Assembly (NCBI RefSeq): GCF_000972705.2
Contig: NZ_LATL02000356.1
Coordinates: forward strand, 1 to 27,244
Source: Limnoraphis robusta CS-951
Lineage (GTDB): Bacteria > Cyanobacteriota > Cyanobacteriia > Cyanobacteriales > Microcoleaceae
Length of the DNA stretch: 27,244 bases
Reading direction: 5' to 3'
The notes under the pieces were generated by a model. It saw nothing but the letters and a program-made list of their open reading frames with translations. It did no database searches and was not told where the DNA came from. Below, piece after piece: positions 1 through 7,697 of this stretch. The translations under genes were made by a program, and so were the position numbers. Every line of letters begins with the position of its first letter. Within the stretch, counting starts at the first letter, position 1.

Positions 1-34
1 GTGGCGTTGGCGAAGCCTATCCGAAGGATATAGC
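1..34. repeat. dispersed cyanobacterial repeat (GGCGTTGGCGAAGCC type)
   Basis: The sequence begins GTGGCGTTGGCGAAGCC and continues into a small imperfect hairpin (TATCC-GAA-GGATA). Repeats of this kind are scattered through many cyanobacterial genomes, often near gene ends. The assignment rests on recalled resemblance. No second copy was found in this window. Confidence 0.5.
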
Positions 35-121
35 CGGGGGGATCAATTAGATGCAGCTTTAGAAAGAATTGTTATAACAAACGGGTTTTATCGTTCAATC
101 TATGCGAGATATTACTTATAA
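2..121 (+). CDS. possible 3' end of an upstream gene (partial)
   Basis: A reading frame is open from the window edge to a TAA at 119-121 and gives 39 residues ending NGFYRSIYARYYL. The last ~26 residues look protein-like (DQLDAALERIVI, then the end given above), whereas the first ~11 (WRWRSLSEGYS) are the translation of a dispersed repeat at 1-34. It could be the C-terminus of a real gene into which the repeat inserted in frame, or a decayed remnant. The family is not recognised, and the short length makes chance possible. Confidence 0.3.
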   Translation, partial: WRWRSLSEGYSRGDQLDAALERIVITNGFYRSIYARYYL

Positions 122-244
122 AAACTTACAGTTTTGGAGTTGAATCTTTAACCCGCTTTCTTTAATTAACCTCACCCAACTCAAAAACCTGGTTTTTATT
201 TCAAACATAACTTATTAAAACTTATTATTTTAAAGTTGAATCTT
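121..244. repeat. 28-bp direct repeat pair upstream of psb28-2
   Basis: Positions 121-148 and 217-244 match at 23 of 28 bases, 96 bp apart. Both begin AAAACTTA and end AGTTGAATCTT. The second copy lies about 50 bp before the chosen psb28-2 start. The stretch 122-294 holds no other gene that I can support. Confidence 0.5.
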
Positions 245-294
245 GGTTCAGAAATTTGATAAAATTAAAGTATAAATATATGTTGGTGGTAGAT

Positions 295-660
295 ATGTCT
301 ACATCAATTCAATTTATAACAGGACTGAACGAAGATATTAGTGGAGTTAGCCTTCGCAAACCGCGTAACTCCGAGAAAAAAATTGTTGTGTTAACCTTTG
401 AACGTTTACAAGCCGTCGAACAACTGCGGGCTTATCGCAAAGAAATCAAAAATTTATGGTTGCGGGATGAAGAAGGGGAAATCAAAGTAACCCCGACGGG
501 AGTAAAATTTTTCTATGTCGGAGATGATGAACTTTCCAAAGTCGAATGTACGTTTGAAGTGGAAGCAGAAGATATCTTTGAACGAGTCATGCGCTTTTTA
601 AACCGTTACGCCGAAGAAAACGGCTTTGAATATCAATCGAGTTCAAATCAAGCGAATTAA
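295..660 (+). CDS. psb28: Psb28 family photosystem II protein (Psb28-2 type)
   Basis: This 121-residue protein belongs to the Psb28 family, small factors on the cytoplasmic side of photosystem II that bind assembly or repair intermediates and are absent from the mature complex. Family features visible are the N-terminal IQFITGLNED, a central DEEGEI and the C-terminal ERVMRFLNRYAEENGFEY (compare WDRFMRFMERYAQENG in classical Psb28). Divergence in the middle suggests the second paralogue, Psb28-2, rather than Psb28-1; this is judged from memory of the families. The ATG at 295 gives the usual Psb28 length and has a GGTGGT at 285-290. The frame stays open upstream to a TTG at 256, but those residues do not resemble the family. 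A ureidoglycolate lyase-family gene follows after 23 bp and may be cotranscribed. Confidence 0.85.
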   Translation: MSTSIQFITGLNEDISGVSLRKPRNSEKKIVVLTFERLQAVEQLRAYRKEIKNLWLRDEEGEIKVTPTGVKFFYVGDDELSKVECTFEVEAEDIFERVMRFLNRYAEENGFEYQSSSNQAN

Positions 661-683
661 AATAAAATTCTGAGGAAAAATTA

Positions 684-1178
684 ATGCGTGAATCAATTAC
701 CGTTCAACAACTAACAGCCGAATGGATTACTCCTGAAGCATTTCAACCCTACGGACAAGTGATTTCCGCCTCAACAGAGGGCAAAACCTACGATGAAACC
801 GATGCTCAACTGAATCTCAAAAACGGGATACCCAGATTTTACATCATGCGGCTAAACAAAAGAGGTCGCGAATTTAACAAAATTACCCGTCATATTAAAT
901 GTACTCAATGTTTAGGGTCATTAGAAGGAAAAGAGTGGTTAATGGCGGTTGCACCCCCTTCAGACAGCAATGAACCTGATTTAGAACAATTAAAAGCATT
1001 CCGTATCCCAGGCAACTGTTTTATTAAGCTAGAAGTTGGAACTTGGCACGCTGGGCCGTATTTCGAGCAGGATAGAATAGATTTCTACAATTTAGAATTA
1101 AGTAATACAAATATTGTCGATCATTTCAGTTACGATTTTATCAAAAGTAAAAACTTGCAATTTGAAATAGTTATTTAA
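684..1178 (+). CDS. ureidoglycolate lyase (AllA) family protein
   Basis: 164 residues of the ureidoglycolate lyase/hydrolase cupin family. In ureide catabolism the named enzyme splits ureidoglycolate into glyoxylate and urea. The N-terminal TPEAFQPYGQVI is the typical family opening, and the cupin motif GTWHAGP is near residue 120 (GTWH is also the hallmark in bacterial AllA). The middle carries a cyanobacterial-looking ITRHIKCTQCLGSLEGKEW segment. A clear Shine-Dalgarno GAGG at 672-675 lies 8 nt before the ATG, supporting the start. No other purine-degradation gene is nearby, so the substrate is not confirmed and a role outside ureide metabolism is possible. It lies 23 bp after psb28-2. Confidence 0.75.
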   Translation: MRESITVQQLTAEWITPEAFQPYGQVISASTEGKTYDETDAQLNLKNGIPRFYIMRLNKRGREFNKITRHIKCTQCLGSLEGKEWLMAVAPPSDSNEPDLEQLKAFRIPGNCFIKLEVGTWHAGPYFEQDRIDFYNLELSNTNIVDHFSYDFIKSKNLQFEIVI

Positions 1179-1351
1179 ACCTATGCAAAAGAAAAAACAG
1201 CTTGAAATACGATGAAATTGGTGACTTTAGATACCATTATTAAATATTTATTATTGAAAGATAAATCAAACGTTATAGATTAGAATTTTCTCTGATTCAA
1301 TCAATTAGGATAGAGAGAGAAGCTGTCAGATTCAAATAAGAGCTTAAAACT

Positions 1352-3001
1352 ATGGGTTGGTTAAAGTCTCTCGCCTTAAGTATTGTGCCTGCTGTAATGG
1401 TTGCGTTACCGACAATCGCTGCGGAAACCGTCGTGTTTCCTGTAGGGAAAATGGATCTGGAGGTTTCCCTCGATACCTTAGAACATTATGCTGAAACGGG
1501 TTTACTTCCCGATAATCAACCTTTAGAAACCTATCTCAATTGGTTAACGCCCAGTGAACGACGACAAGTTCAAGAATTATTACGAACTCGTTACTCTTTT
1601 GATACTGAAGCGGCTTCCCGACTCTTAAAATCTTCGATGGTTGCTTCCTTTTTGGAGTACCTTGGAGGTTTAATTCAAACGGAATCTAGAGAAAATGGTT
1701 CAGAGGCGATTTATAATGCAATTATTGCAGCAACGGCTACCGATCCTGAAGGGTTTAATCTGATAGAGATTTTGCGGCAATTCCCCACCGAAAAAATTCA
1801 CATCGATCTTGAAGAAGCCCTAGATACAATGGTACGAGTTGTCACCTTAATTCGACAAACGAATACCCTTATTACCTCTCTAGAAGAACTAGCATCAGCC
1901 GAAGTCACAGCTTCTAGTCCGGTTGATTTTAACCAAATGCCCGACTTACGCCAACGCGGATCTCTTGAAGTTTCCAAGCAAACTTTATCTTTATTTGATT
2001 GGCAGCGAAATCGTCAATTTGAGGCAGACTTTTACCTACCGAATGCGGTAAAAGAAAAGGCCGCAACCCAACAGTCAACTCCGGTTATTGTTATTTCTCA
2101 TGGTTTAGCTTCTGATCGTTCTCGCTTTGAAGACTTAGCCCGACATTTAGCGTCTTACGGGTTTGCTGTAGCGGTTCCTCAACATCCCGGTAGTGATTAT
2201 GAAACCTTACAAAAATTACTCGCAGGTGAAGCAACAGACATCTTTGAAGTGAATCAATTTATTGATCGCCCCCGAGATATTTCTTACTTACTCAATCACC
2301 TGGAACGGTTAAACAAAAAACAACTCAATAATCAATTAAACTTAGAAAAAGTTGGTGTTTGGGGTCATTCTTTTGGGGGATATACAGCCCTAGCGTTAGC
2401 AGGTGCAACGATTGATTTTGAAAAATTGCAAGCCAGTTGCACGCCGGAAAATAAAATCGTTAATCCCTCAATGTTTTTGCAATGTCGCGCTTTAGAATTA
2501 CCTCAAGCTGAGTATCAATTCCGCGATCCGCGTGTGAAAGCTGTGGTCGTACTCAACCCCGTTAATAGTGGTCTTTTAGGTGAATTAGGATTGAGTAAAA
2601 TCTCAATTCCGGTAATGATGGGAGCGAGTAGTGCAGATTTGCTTGCACCTGCCGTTTTAGAACAAATTCAATCTTTTACTTGGTTAACGACTTCTGATCG
2701 TTATTTAGTCATCAAACGGGGTGATAGTCACTTTTTTGATGTGAATAAATCTAACATGAGTGAAATTCCGGGAATGGGCGGATTATTATCACCCGGAGTT
2801 GAAGTAACACGCAACTATATGAACGCTTTGAGTGTTGCCTTTTTTGGAGCCTATGTTACTGAAGATCTCCAATATAAACCCTATTTGCAAGCCGCCTATG
2901 GTCAGGAAATTGGAGAAGATCCCTATACGTTGAGTGTGTTAAAATCTCTGACTCCCACAGAGTTTTCTAAAGTAGTTAGCGGGAATATTGCAGGAAATTA
3001 G
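1352..3001 (+). CDS. exported alpha/beta hydrolase with N-terminal DUF1400-type domain
   Basis: 549 residues. A signal peptide (hydrophobic ~5-24, ending TIAAET) is followed by an N-terminal DUF1400-like region (~25-160: YAETGLLPDN, YLNWLTPSERRQVQELLRTR). The alpha/beta hydrolase domain starts near residue 240 with VIVISHGLASDRSRFEDLARH, which supplies the oxyanion-hole HG motif. The nucleophile elbow GHSFGG places the serine at 340. Plausible acid and base are D429 (SSADLL) and H460 (GDSHFF). The fold resembles platelet-activating-factor acetylhydrolase/dienelactone hydrolase-like esterases. The DUF1400 plus hydrolase architecture is typical of cyanobacteria and probably periplasmic or cell-surface. 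The substrate is unknown. The gene stands alone, 173 bp after its upstream neighbour. Confidence 0.85.
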   Translation: MGWLKSLALSIVPAVMVALPTIAAETVVFPVGKMDLEVSLDTLEHYAETGLLPDNQPLETYLNWLTPSERRQVQELLRTRYSFDTEAASRLLKSSMVASFLEYLGGLIQTESRENGSEAIYNAIIAATATDPEGFNLIEILRQFPTEKIHIDLEEALDTMVRVVTLIRQTNTLITSLEELASAEVTASSPVDFNQMPDLRQRGSLEVSKQTLSLFDWQRNRQFEADFYLPNAVKEKAATQQSTPVIVISHGLASDRSRFEDLARHLASYGFAVAVPQHPGSDYETLQKLLAGEATDIFEVNQFIDRPRDISYLLNHLERLNKKQLNNQLNLEKVGVWGHSFGGYTALALAGATIDFEKLQASCTPENKIVNPSMFLQCRALELPQAEYQFRDPRVKAVVVLNPVNSGLLGELGLSKISIPVMMGASSADLLAPAVLEQIQSFTWLTTSDRYLVIKRGDSHFFDVNKSNMSEIPGMGGLLSPGVEVTRNYMNALSVAFFGAYVTEDLQYKPYLQAAYGQEIGEDPYTLSVLKSLTPTEFSKVVSGNIAGN

Positions 3002-3064
3002 ACGTAGAACTTTGCCGGGTAAAAATTAGCGATCGCATTTCGAGTTCAATGCCTGTTCAATGCC

Positions 3065-3184
3065 AGGGATTAAAATCCCTGTCTAAAAATTCTAGTCCTC
3101 TTCAGAGAACTAATTGGTAAAAGTTTAACATTTCCAGTCCGTTTTAACGGACTTCTATTATTAGCCCGGAAATTAATTTCCGGG
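3065..3184. repeat. cluster of four palindromes (hairpin array)
   Basis: Four inverted repeats stand in a row. At 3065-3080 AGGGAT and ATCCCT flank TAAA. At 3094-3111 there are 8-bp arms AGTCCTCT/AGAGAACT with one mismatch. At 3136-3153 there are 8-bp arms AGTCCGTT/AACGGACT. At 3165-3184 there is a perfect 20-bp palindrome CCCGGAAATTAATTTCCGGG. Centres are spaced 30, 42 and 30 bp, so the array is itself symmetric about ~3123. No T-run follows any hairpin, so these are not simple terminators. The type resembles dispersed palindromic repeats of filamentous cyanobacteria, and it lies upstream of a Uma2 gene. Confidence 0.7.
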
Positions 3185-3244
3185 TCAAAGTCTGTGCGTT
3201 AAAATAAAACTAAAACAAACAGAGCTATACTAATAGATAAATAC

Positions 3245-3249
3245 GGAGG
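3245..3249 (+). promoter_or_regulatory. Shine-Dalgarno site of the Uma2-fusion gene
   Basis: GGAGG lies 7 nt before the ATG at 3257, a strong match that fixes the start of the fusion protein. Confidence 0.7.
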
Positions 3250-3256
3250 CTGGAAA

Positions 3257-4414
3257 ATGTTATTAGAATTAAAACGGATTGATGTTCCCCCTGGTCATAA
3301 AGTCTTGTTAACAGATGTTAGTTGGCTAGAGTTTGAAACAATTTTAGAGGAGTTGGGAGAACATCGGGCTGCTAGAATTGCTTATGATCGCGGAACTTTA
3401 GAAATTATGACCCCTTTACCCGAACACGAAGTTGACAAAGTTTTTATCGGTGACTTTATCAAAGCTTTACTCGAAGAAATGGATATAGAGTTTTATCCGC
3501 TCGGTTCAACGACGTTTAAAAATGAGTTGATGAAGCAAGGGATAGAACCGGATGATTGTTTTTATATTGAGAATGAAGCCGCAGTCAGAGGTAAAGATAG
3601 ATTAGATTTAACGATTGATCCCCCGCCCGATTTGGCTTTGGAAATAGATGTCACTTCTCGCACCCATCCCAATATTTATGCGGCGTTGGGGGTTGGGGAA
3701 CTGTGGCGGTTTGAGAAGGGAAAACTGCAAATTAATTTGTTGCAATCGGGACAATATGTGGAGTCGGAATTTAGCCCCCATTTTCCCAATTTCCCCCTCA
3801 AAGAAATTATTCCAGAATATTTAAAGCGGGCGAAAACCGAAGGCCGAAATAAAACCATGAAAGCCTTTAGAACTTGGGTAAAAGAACAAATTTCAAATGC
3901 TGACGTTAATCAGTCTTTATCAATACAACCTCGAAGGAAAATAAATTGGAACTGGTTTGATCTCGCGATCTGCGGACAAGACGGACAGTTAAAGCTGATT
4001 GTTGAAGTAAAAATTAACCCGGAAGCCAGTTTAAGTTTAAATTGGGCGGCTCAAATCTACCATTATATGTATGCTTCTGGTATGGCCAAAACCCCTTTTT
4101 TTCTGCTGGCTCACCCTCAAGTTTTTTACCTGTGGAAAACCTCGGAAAATGCCTCAGAAAATCTGATAGAACCCACCTACCAAATCGATCCTAAACCCCT
4201 TTTGAAACCCTATTTTGAGAAATCGGGTGTCTCTCCTGGAAAAATTAGCGAGTCAAGCTTTGTAATGATTGTGTGTTCCTGGTTCAATGAGGTATTGTTG
4301 GGAATAAAAAGAGAAAATGAAGTTGATTTTAAAAATCAAGATTGGCTGTTTGAGTCCGGGTTGGTTGATGCAATTAGAGGCGGACAGGTTATAAACGATG
4401 AACGTCTATGTTGA
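3257..4414 (+). CDS. Uma2 (DUF820) nuclease fused to a second PD-(D/E)XK-like domain
   Basis: 385 residues. Residues 1 to ~213 form a complete Uma2 protein, the restriction-endonuclease-like family greatly expanded in cyanobacteria, with motif residues around E97-P-D-D100 and D125-LALE-I-D131. The family-typical end (KAFRTWVKEQI) is at ~202-212. Standalone Uma2 proteins normally stop near here. This one continues for ~170 residues with W-F-D235, then LKLIVEVK (E250-V-K252) and an Q-x3-Y helix (AAQIYHYMYAS), i.e. the D...ExK pattern of another PD-(D/E)XK nuclease fold, close to the cyanobacterial HsdR-N-like small proteins. The last 17 bp overlap the start of a PIN-domain gene, implying translational coupling. 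Function is not established; it may belong to a defence or toxin-antitoxin-like module. An alternative is that deletion joined two adjacent genes. Confidence 0.8.
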   Translation: MLLELKRIDVPPGHKVLLTDVSWLEFETILEELGEHRAARIAYDRGTLEIMTPLPEHEVDKVFIGDFIKALLEEMDIEFYPLGSTTFKNELMKQGIEPDDCFYIENEAAVRGKDRLDLTIDPPPDLALEIDVTSRTHPNIYAALGVGELWRFEKGKLQINLLQSGQYVESEFSPHFPNFPLKEIIPEYLKRAKTEGRNKTMKAFRTWVKEQISNADVNQSLSIQPRRKINWNWFDLAICGQDGQLKLIVEVKINPEASLSLNWAAQIYHYMYASGMAKTPFFLLAHPQVFYLWKTSENASENLIEPTYQIDPKPLLKPYFEKSGVSPGKISESSFVMIVCSWFNEVLLGIKRENEVDFKNQDWLFESGLVDAIRGGQVINDERLC

Positions 4415-5000
4415 GACAAACTTTGTTCTAGAATTAGCTTTCATGCAAGAACAGTACGAAAGCTGTTTGCAAATTATTGAACTTTGTAGAGGCAATAAAA
4501 TTCATTTAGTGATTCCAGCCTACAGTCTGGTAGAACCCTATGAAAAAATGATTCGCTATGAAAAAAATAGAAGAAGACTGTCTGGGGAATTGAAGATTGA
4601 GTTAGAACAACTCGGTCGTTCTCAAAGCTATTCTGAACAGGTCAATTTATTTCGGGATTTAACCAGTTTTTTGGTTCGGACTCAGGAAGATCAAAAGCAG
4701 AGATTACAGGATACAATTACTCAGTTGGTTCAGCTTGCAGAGATCATTCCTTTAAATGAAGAAATTATTTTAGCAGCAATTTCTTTTCAAACTGAACTTG
4801 ACCTGACTCCACAAGATTCTATCGTTTATGCTTCTGTTATTAGCCATCTTAGCAATATAACGGGCAGCAATAACGGTTTTTTGAATCGCAACTCAAAAGA
4901 TTTTGGCACTCCCGATATTATTAATAGTTTGGCATCCTACAACTGTCGAATTTTATTTAGCTTCGAGAACGGACTGGGTTACATTCGTAGTCAAATTTAA
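4398..5000 (+). CDS. PIN-domain-like protein (putative ribonuclease)
   Basis: 200 residues with the layout of a PIN nuclease domain. The N-terminal strand NVYVETNFVLE has E6 where most PIN domains have Asp. A second acid is at E46 (YSLVEPYE), D140 lies in TPQDSIVYASVI and D168 in NRNSKDF. These four positions match the usual acidic metal-binding set. A basic, charged helical insert (~50-110) enlarges it beyond the ~130 residues of VapC. It starts inside the last codons of the Uma2-fusion gene (17-bp overlap, different frame), so the two are almost certainly one operon. It might act on RNA as other PIN enzymes do; no small VapB-like antitoxin precedes it, only the nuclease-like fusion protein. 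Activity with Glu in the first position is uncertain. Confidence 0.7.
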   Translation: MNVYVETNFVLELAFMQEQYESCLQIIELCRGNKIHLVIPAYSLVEPYEKMIRYEKNRRRLSGELKIELEQLGRSQSYSEQVNLFRDLTSFLVRTQEDQKQRLQDTITQLVQLAEIIPLNEEIILAAISFQTELDLTPQDSIVYASVISHLSNITGSNNGFLNRNSKDFGTPDIINSLASYNCRILFSFENGLGYIRSQI

Positions 5001-5116
5001 TCAATTGGTGTATGATCGATCATGCGATCGCCAAATTTCTCGCTTCAAATCAGCGATAATAGAAACAGGCAAAAATCGAGTATCCTAAGAGAACTGCAAA
5101 CTCATCCCCACCCATT

Positions 5117-5779
5117 ATGAGACTTGAGGAAGCTGTAGAATTTGCTGAAAACCCTGAACCCCGGTGTCCTTGCGTGCTGTTGTTGGACACCTCCGCCTCG
5201 ATGCAAGGTGTACCCATTGATGCTCTCAATGACGGCTTGAACACGTTTAGACAGGATTTAGTTCGCGATGAACTGGCAAAAAAACGAGTCGAAGTTGCCA
5301 TCATCTCCTTTGATAATCAGGTTAAAATTATACAAGATTTTGTGACGGCTGATCAGTTTGAACCCCCGATGTTAACAGCACAGGGACAAACGTTTATGGG
5401 AACGGCGATTAACCAAGCCCTTGATTTAGTTGCCGCCCGTAAAGCCGAATATCGTAATAATGGTATTGCCTATTATCGCCCCTGGGTTTTTCTCATTACT
5501 GATGGTGAACCGCAGGGCGAGTCGGAACGAATGGCGAACCAAGCGGCTGAACGAATTAAGCAAGAAGAAGCCAATAAACAGGTTGCTTTTTTTGCGGTTG
5601 GAGTCGAAGGGGCGAATATGGAACGCCTGAGTTTAATCGTCGAACGCGCTCCTTTAAAATTAAAAGGATTAGACTTTCGAGAAATGTTTATTTGGCTGTC
5701 TGCGAGTATGCAGATGGTATCTCATTCTAAAGTTGATGAACAAGTTGCTTTACCGCCACCGGGATGGGGAGCCGTTTAA
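5117..5779 (+). CDS. VWA domain protein, TerY-like
   Basis: 220 residues, nearly all one von Willebrand factor A domain of the TerY type. The MIDAS metal site is intact: D24-T-S26-A-S28, T92 in GQTFMG and D129 in LITDGEPQGE. No signal peptide or membrane segment, so cytoplasmic. TerY proteins occur in tellurite/stress-associated ter systems and in a conserved triad with a PP2C phosphatase and a protein kinase, thought to act through phosphorylation. The next gene, 64 bp downstream on the same strand, is a PP2C phosphatase, which supports membership of such a module. A kinase gene is missing here. No clear Shine-Dalgarno was seen; the ATG at 5117 gives the usual length. Confidence 0.85.
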   Translation: MRLEEAVEFAENPEPRCPCVLLLDTSASMQGVPIDALNDGLNTFRQDLVRDELAKKRVEVAIISFDNQVKIIQDFVTADQFEPPMLTAQGQTFMGTAINQALDLVAARKAEYRNNGIAYYRPWVFLITDGEPQGESERMANQAAERIKQEEANKQVAFFAVGVEGANMERLSLIVERAPLKLKGLDFREMFIWLSASMQMVSHSKVDEQVALPPPGWGAV

Positions 5780-5843
5780 TCAAATCTGCCCATTTCTAAT
5801 CATTATTCGCTGATTTTTGAGCCTTTTCTTTACGGGATATCCC

Positions 5844-6611
5844 ATGTCTAACTGTGACTCCAACTGGCAAATTGTATCCGCATCAGTACGGGGAAGAAGC
5901 CACGAAAAAAGTGATCTTCCCTGTCAAGATGCTTATTGCTACAAAAGATTATCAGATGATATTTTAATTGTGGCGGTGGCTGATGGAGCGGGTTCAGCAA
6001 GATTATCAGAAATTGGCTCAAGAGTAGCAGTACAAACGGCTGTGAATACTTTGGCTCAAACGATTATTCATCCGTCTTCAGAACTTGAAGAAATCGACTG
6101 GAAAGAACGGTTAACAGATACATTGAGTGCTGCAAAAATGGCAATCGAAGTCGAAGCTGCCGTTCAAGAAGTCGAAATTCGAGAGTTAGCAACAACGCTG
6201 ATTTTAACCCTCGCAACATCAGATTTTGTAGCCGTTGCTCAAGTGGGAGATGGGGCGGCTGTTGTCGAAGATAAACAGGGAAAAATCGAGGCGATAACGC
6301 AACCCGAACAGGGTGAATATTTGAATGAAACGAAATTTTTGATTGGGCTTGATGCGGTGGAAACAGCACAGATTAACGTTTGGCAAGGTGAGCCTGCTCA
6401 TTTAGCAGTGTTCTCAGACGGCTTACAAATGTTAGCATTAAAAATGCCCGAAGGAACACCTCATAAGCCTTTCTTTTCGCCGCTTTTTCAGTTTATCTCA
6501 ACAGTGACAGATCAAACCGAGGCTCAAGAACAGTTAGAATCTTTTTTGCGATCGCCTCGGGTCACTCAACGAACCGATGATGATCTAACGCTAATTCTAG
6601 CATCATTATAG
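5844..6611 (+). CDS. PP2C-family serine/threonine protein phosphatase
   Basis: 255 residues from the ATG at 5844. A TTG nine codons earlier is also in frame, but the family start (NWQIVSASVRGRSHEKSDLPCQDA) favours the ATG. PP2C metal-binding aspartates are all visible: D29 (CQDA), D47 (VADGAGSA), D136 (VGDGAA), D192 (FSDGLQ) and the C-terminal DDDLTLI at 245-250. This is the compact PP2C type that accompanies TerY proteins. It removes phosphate from Ser/Thr in a Mn/Mg-dependent reaction; the partner is probably a phosphoprotein controlled together with the upstream VWA protein. The likely two-gene operon lacks the kinase that normally completes the triad. Confidence 0.88.
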   Translation: MSNCDSNWQIVSASVRGRSHEKSDLPCQDAYCYKRLSDDILIVAVADGAGSARLSEIGSRVAVQTAVNTLAQTIIHPSSELEEIDWKERLTDTLSAAKMAIEVEAAVQEVEIRELATTLILTLATSDFVAVAQVGDGAAVVEDKQGKIEAITQPEQGEYLNETKFLIGLDAVETAQINVWQGEPAHLAVFSDGLQMLALKMPEGTPHKPFFSPLFQFISTVTDQTEAQEQLESFLRSPRVTQRTDDDLTLILASL

Positions 6612-6734
6612 CACATTAATTGATTCAAAATCAAATCTGCGATAAAAATCCGGTTATTACAGCCAAATGAATGAGTAATTAGTTGTATGACCCTCAAATT
6701 GGGTTAAGCCTTTTCTGTGTCTCTCTCAACTGAT

Positions 6735-7634
6735 ATGAATCAACGTTTTCTACTCAAAACCATACTAATTTCCAGCCTAGTTCTTCTAGGCACTCCTGCT
6801 TTATTATACCTCGCATTGATGCTGAGACGACCTTTACCAACAGCTAAACAACAACAACTGTTTCAAGGCATTACTTACCAACGCATTCGCCGTTCACAAC
6901 CCAATTCTTTAATGATTCATATTGTTAAAGTTGACTTAAAAACACCGGGAATTGAACTGTTAGTGACACCTGGAGAACCCGGAGAAGATGATCGGGATAT
7001 TGCCGCTCAAACCACATCAGAATTTTTACAAAAACATGACTTACAACTGGCAATTAATGGCAGTTTCTTTCATCCGTTTTATGTGAATAGTCCGATAGAT
7101 TATTTTCCCTATTCAGGAGATCGGGTTAATATCTTAGGACAAGCAATTTCTCAGGGTAAAATCTATTCAAGCGTCAATAAAGACTGGCCAGTGCTGTGTA
7201 TTTCTCCTGAAAAAAAGGCAGAAATATTAACCGATACTTGTCCAGAAAATACCGTTCAAGGAATAGCAGGAAATCTCGTTTTAATTGATCAAGGTAAACC
7301 TGTTCAATCCCAAAAATTCTCAGATTTCAATAAAAAATTTCCTCGAACTGCTGTGGCAATTGATCAGTCTGGGGAAACCTTATGGTTAATATTAATCGAT
7401 GGTCGTCAAGGGTTGTATAGTGAAGGCGCAACATTAGCCACTTTAACGAATATTATCCTAGAAATAGAAGGGGTAGAAACGGCGTTAAATTTGGATGGAG
7501 GCGGTTCCACAACGTTAGTGATTTCCCAGGGAATTAACACTAAAGTTTTAAATGCACCCTTTCATAGTCGAATCCCCATGCGTCAGCGTCCCATCGCCAA
7601 TCATTTAGGAATTTACGCCTTACCTGTTGAATAA
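6735..7634 (+). CDS. phosphodiester glycosidase family protein (NAGPA/DUF2233-like)
   Basis: About 299 residues. A single hydrophobic segment (~6-29) acts as signal anchor or uncleaved signal. The rest matches the phosphodiester glycosidase family (related to the mammalian uncovering enzyme NAGPA and to bacterial exopolysaccharide-associated proteins). It includes a conserved AINGSFFHPFYVNS segment in the middle and the signature LNLDGGGSTTLV near the C-terminus, followed by the typical RPIANHLGIY ending. Probably periplasmic, acting on glycan phosphodiesters; the natural substrate is unknown. A GTG at 6717, six codons earlier, is an alternative start; neither has a clear Shine-Dalgarno. It follows the PP2C gene by 123 bp and is probably an independent unit. 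Confidence 0.82.
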   Translation: MNQRFLLKTILISSLVLLGTPALLYLALMLRRPLPTAKQQQLFQGITYQRIRRSQPNSLMIHIVKVDLKTPGIELLVTPGEPGEDDRDIAAQTTSEFLQKHDLQLAINGSFFHPFYVNSPIDYFPYSGDRVNILGQAISQGKIYSSVNKDWPVLCISPEKKAEILTDTCPENTVQGIAGNLVLIDQGKPVQSQKFSDFNKKFPRTAVAIDQSGETLWLILIDGRQGLYSEGATLATLTNIILEIEGVETALNLDGGGSTTLVISQGINTKVLNAPFHSRIPMRQRPIANHLGIYALPVE

Positions 7635-7697
7635 AAAGCCGATCATTTTGCTCACTTTAAAAGTCTAAATTATTAGAAAGTTAAGCATGATCTCACT

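Noticed and set aside
3065..3184. Palindromes as rho-independent terminators of the hydrolase gene
   Set aside because: None is followed by a T-run, and four different ones in regular spacing are not needed for termination.
5050..5304. 84-residue minus-strand frame over the VWA gene start
   Set aside because: It overlaps the clear MIDAS-coding region of the VWA gene and its translation is Ser/Thr-rich without any family likeness.
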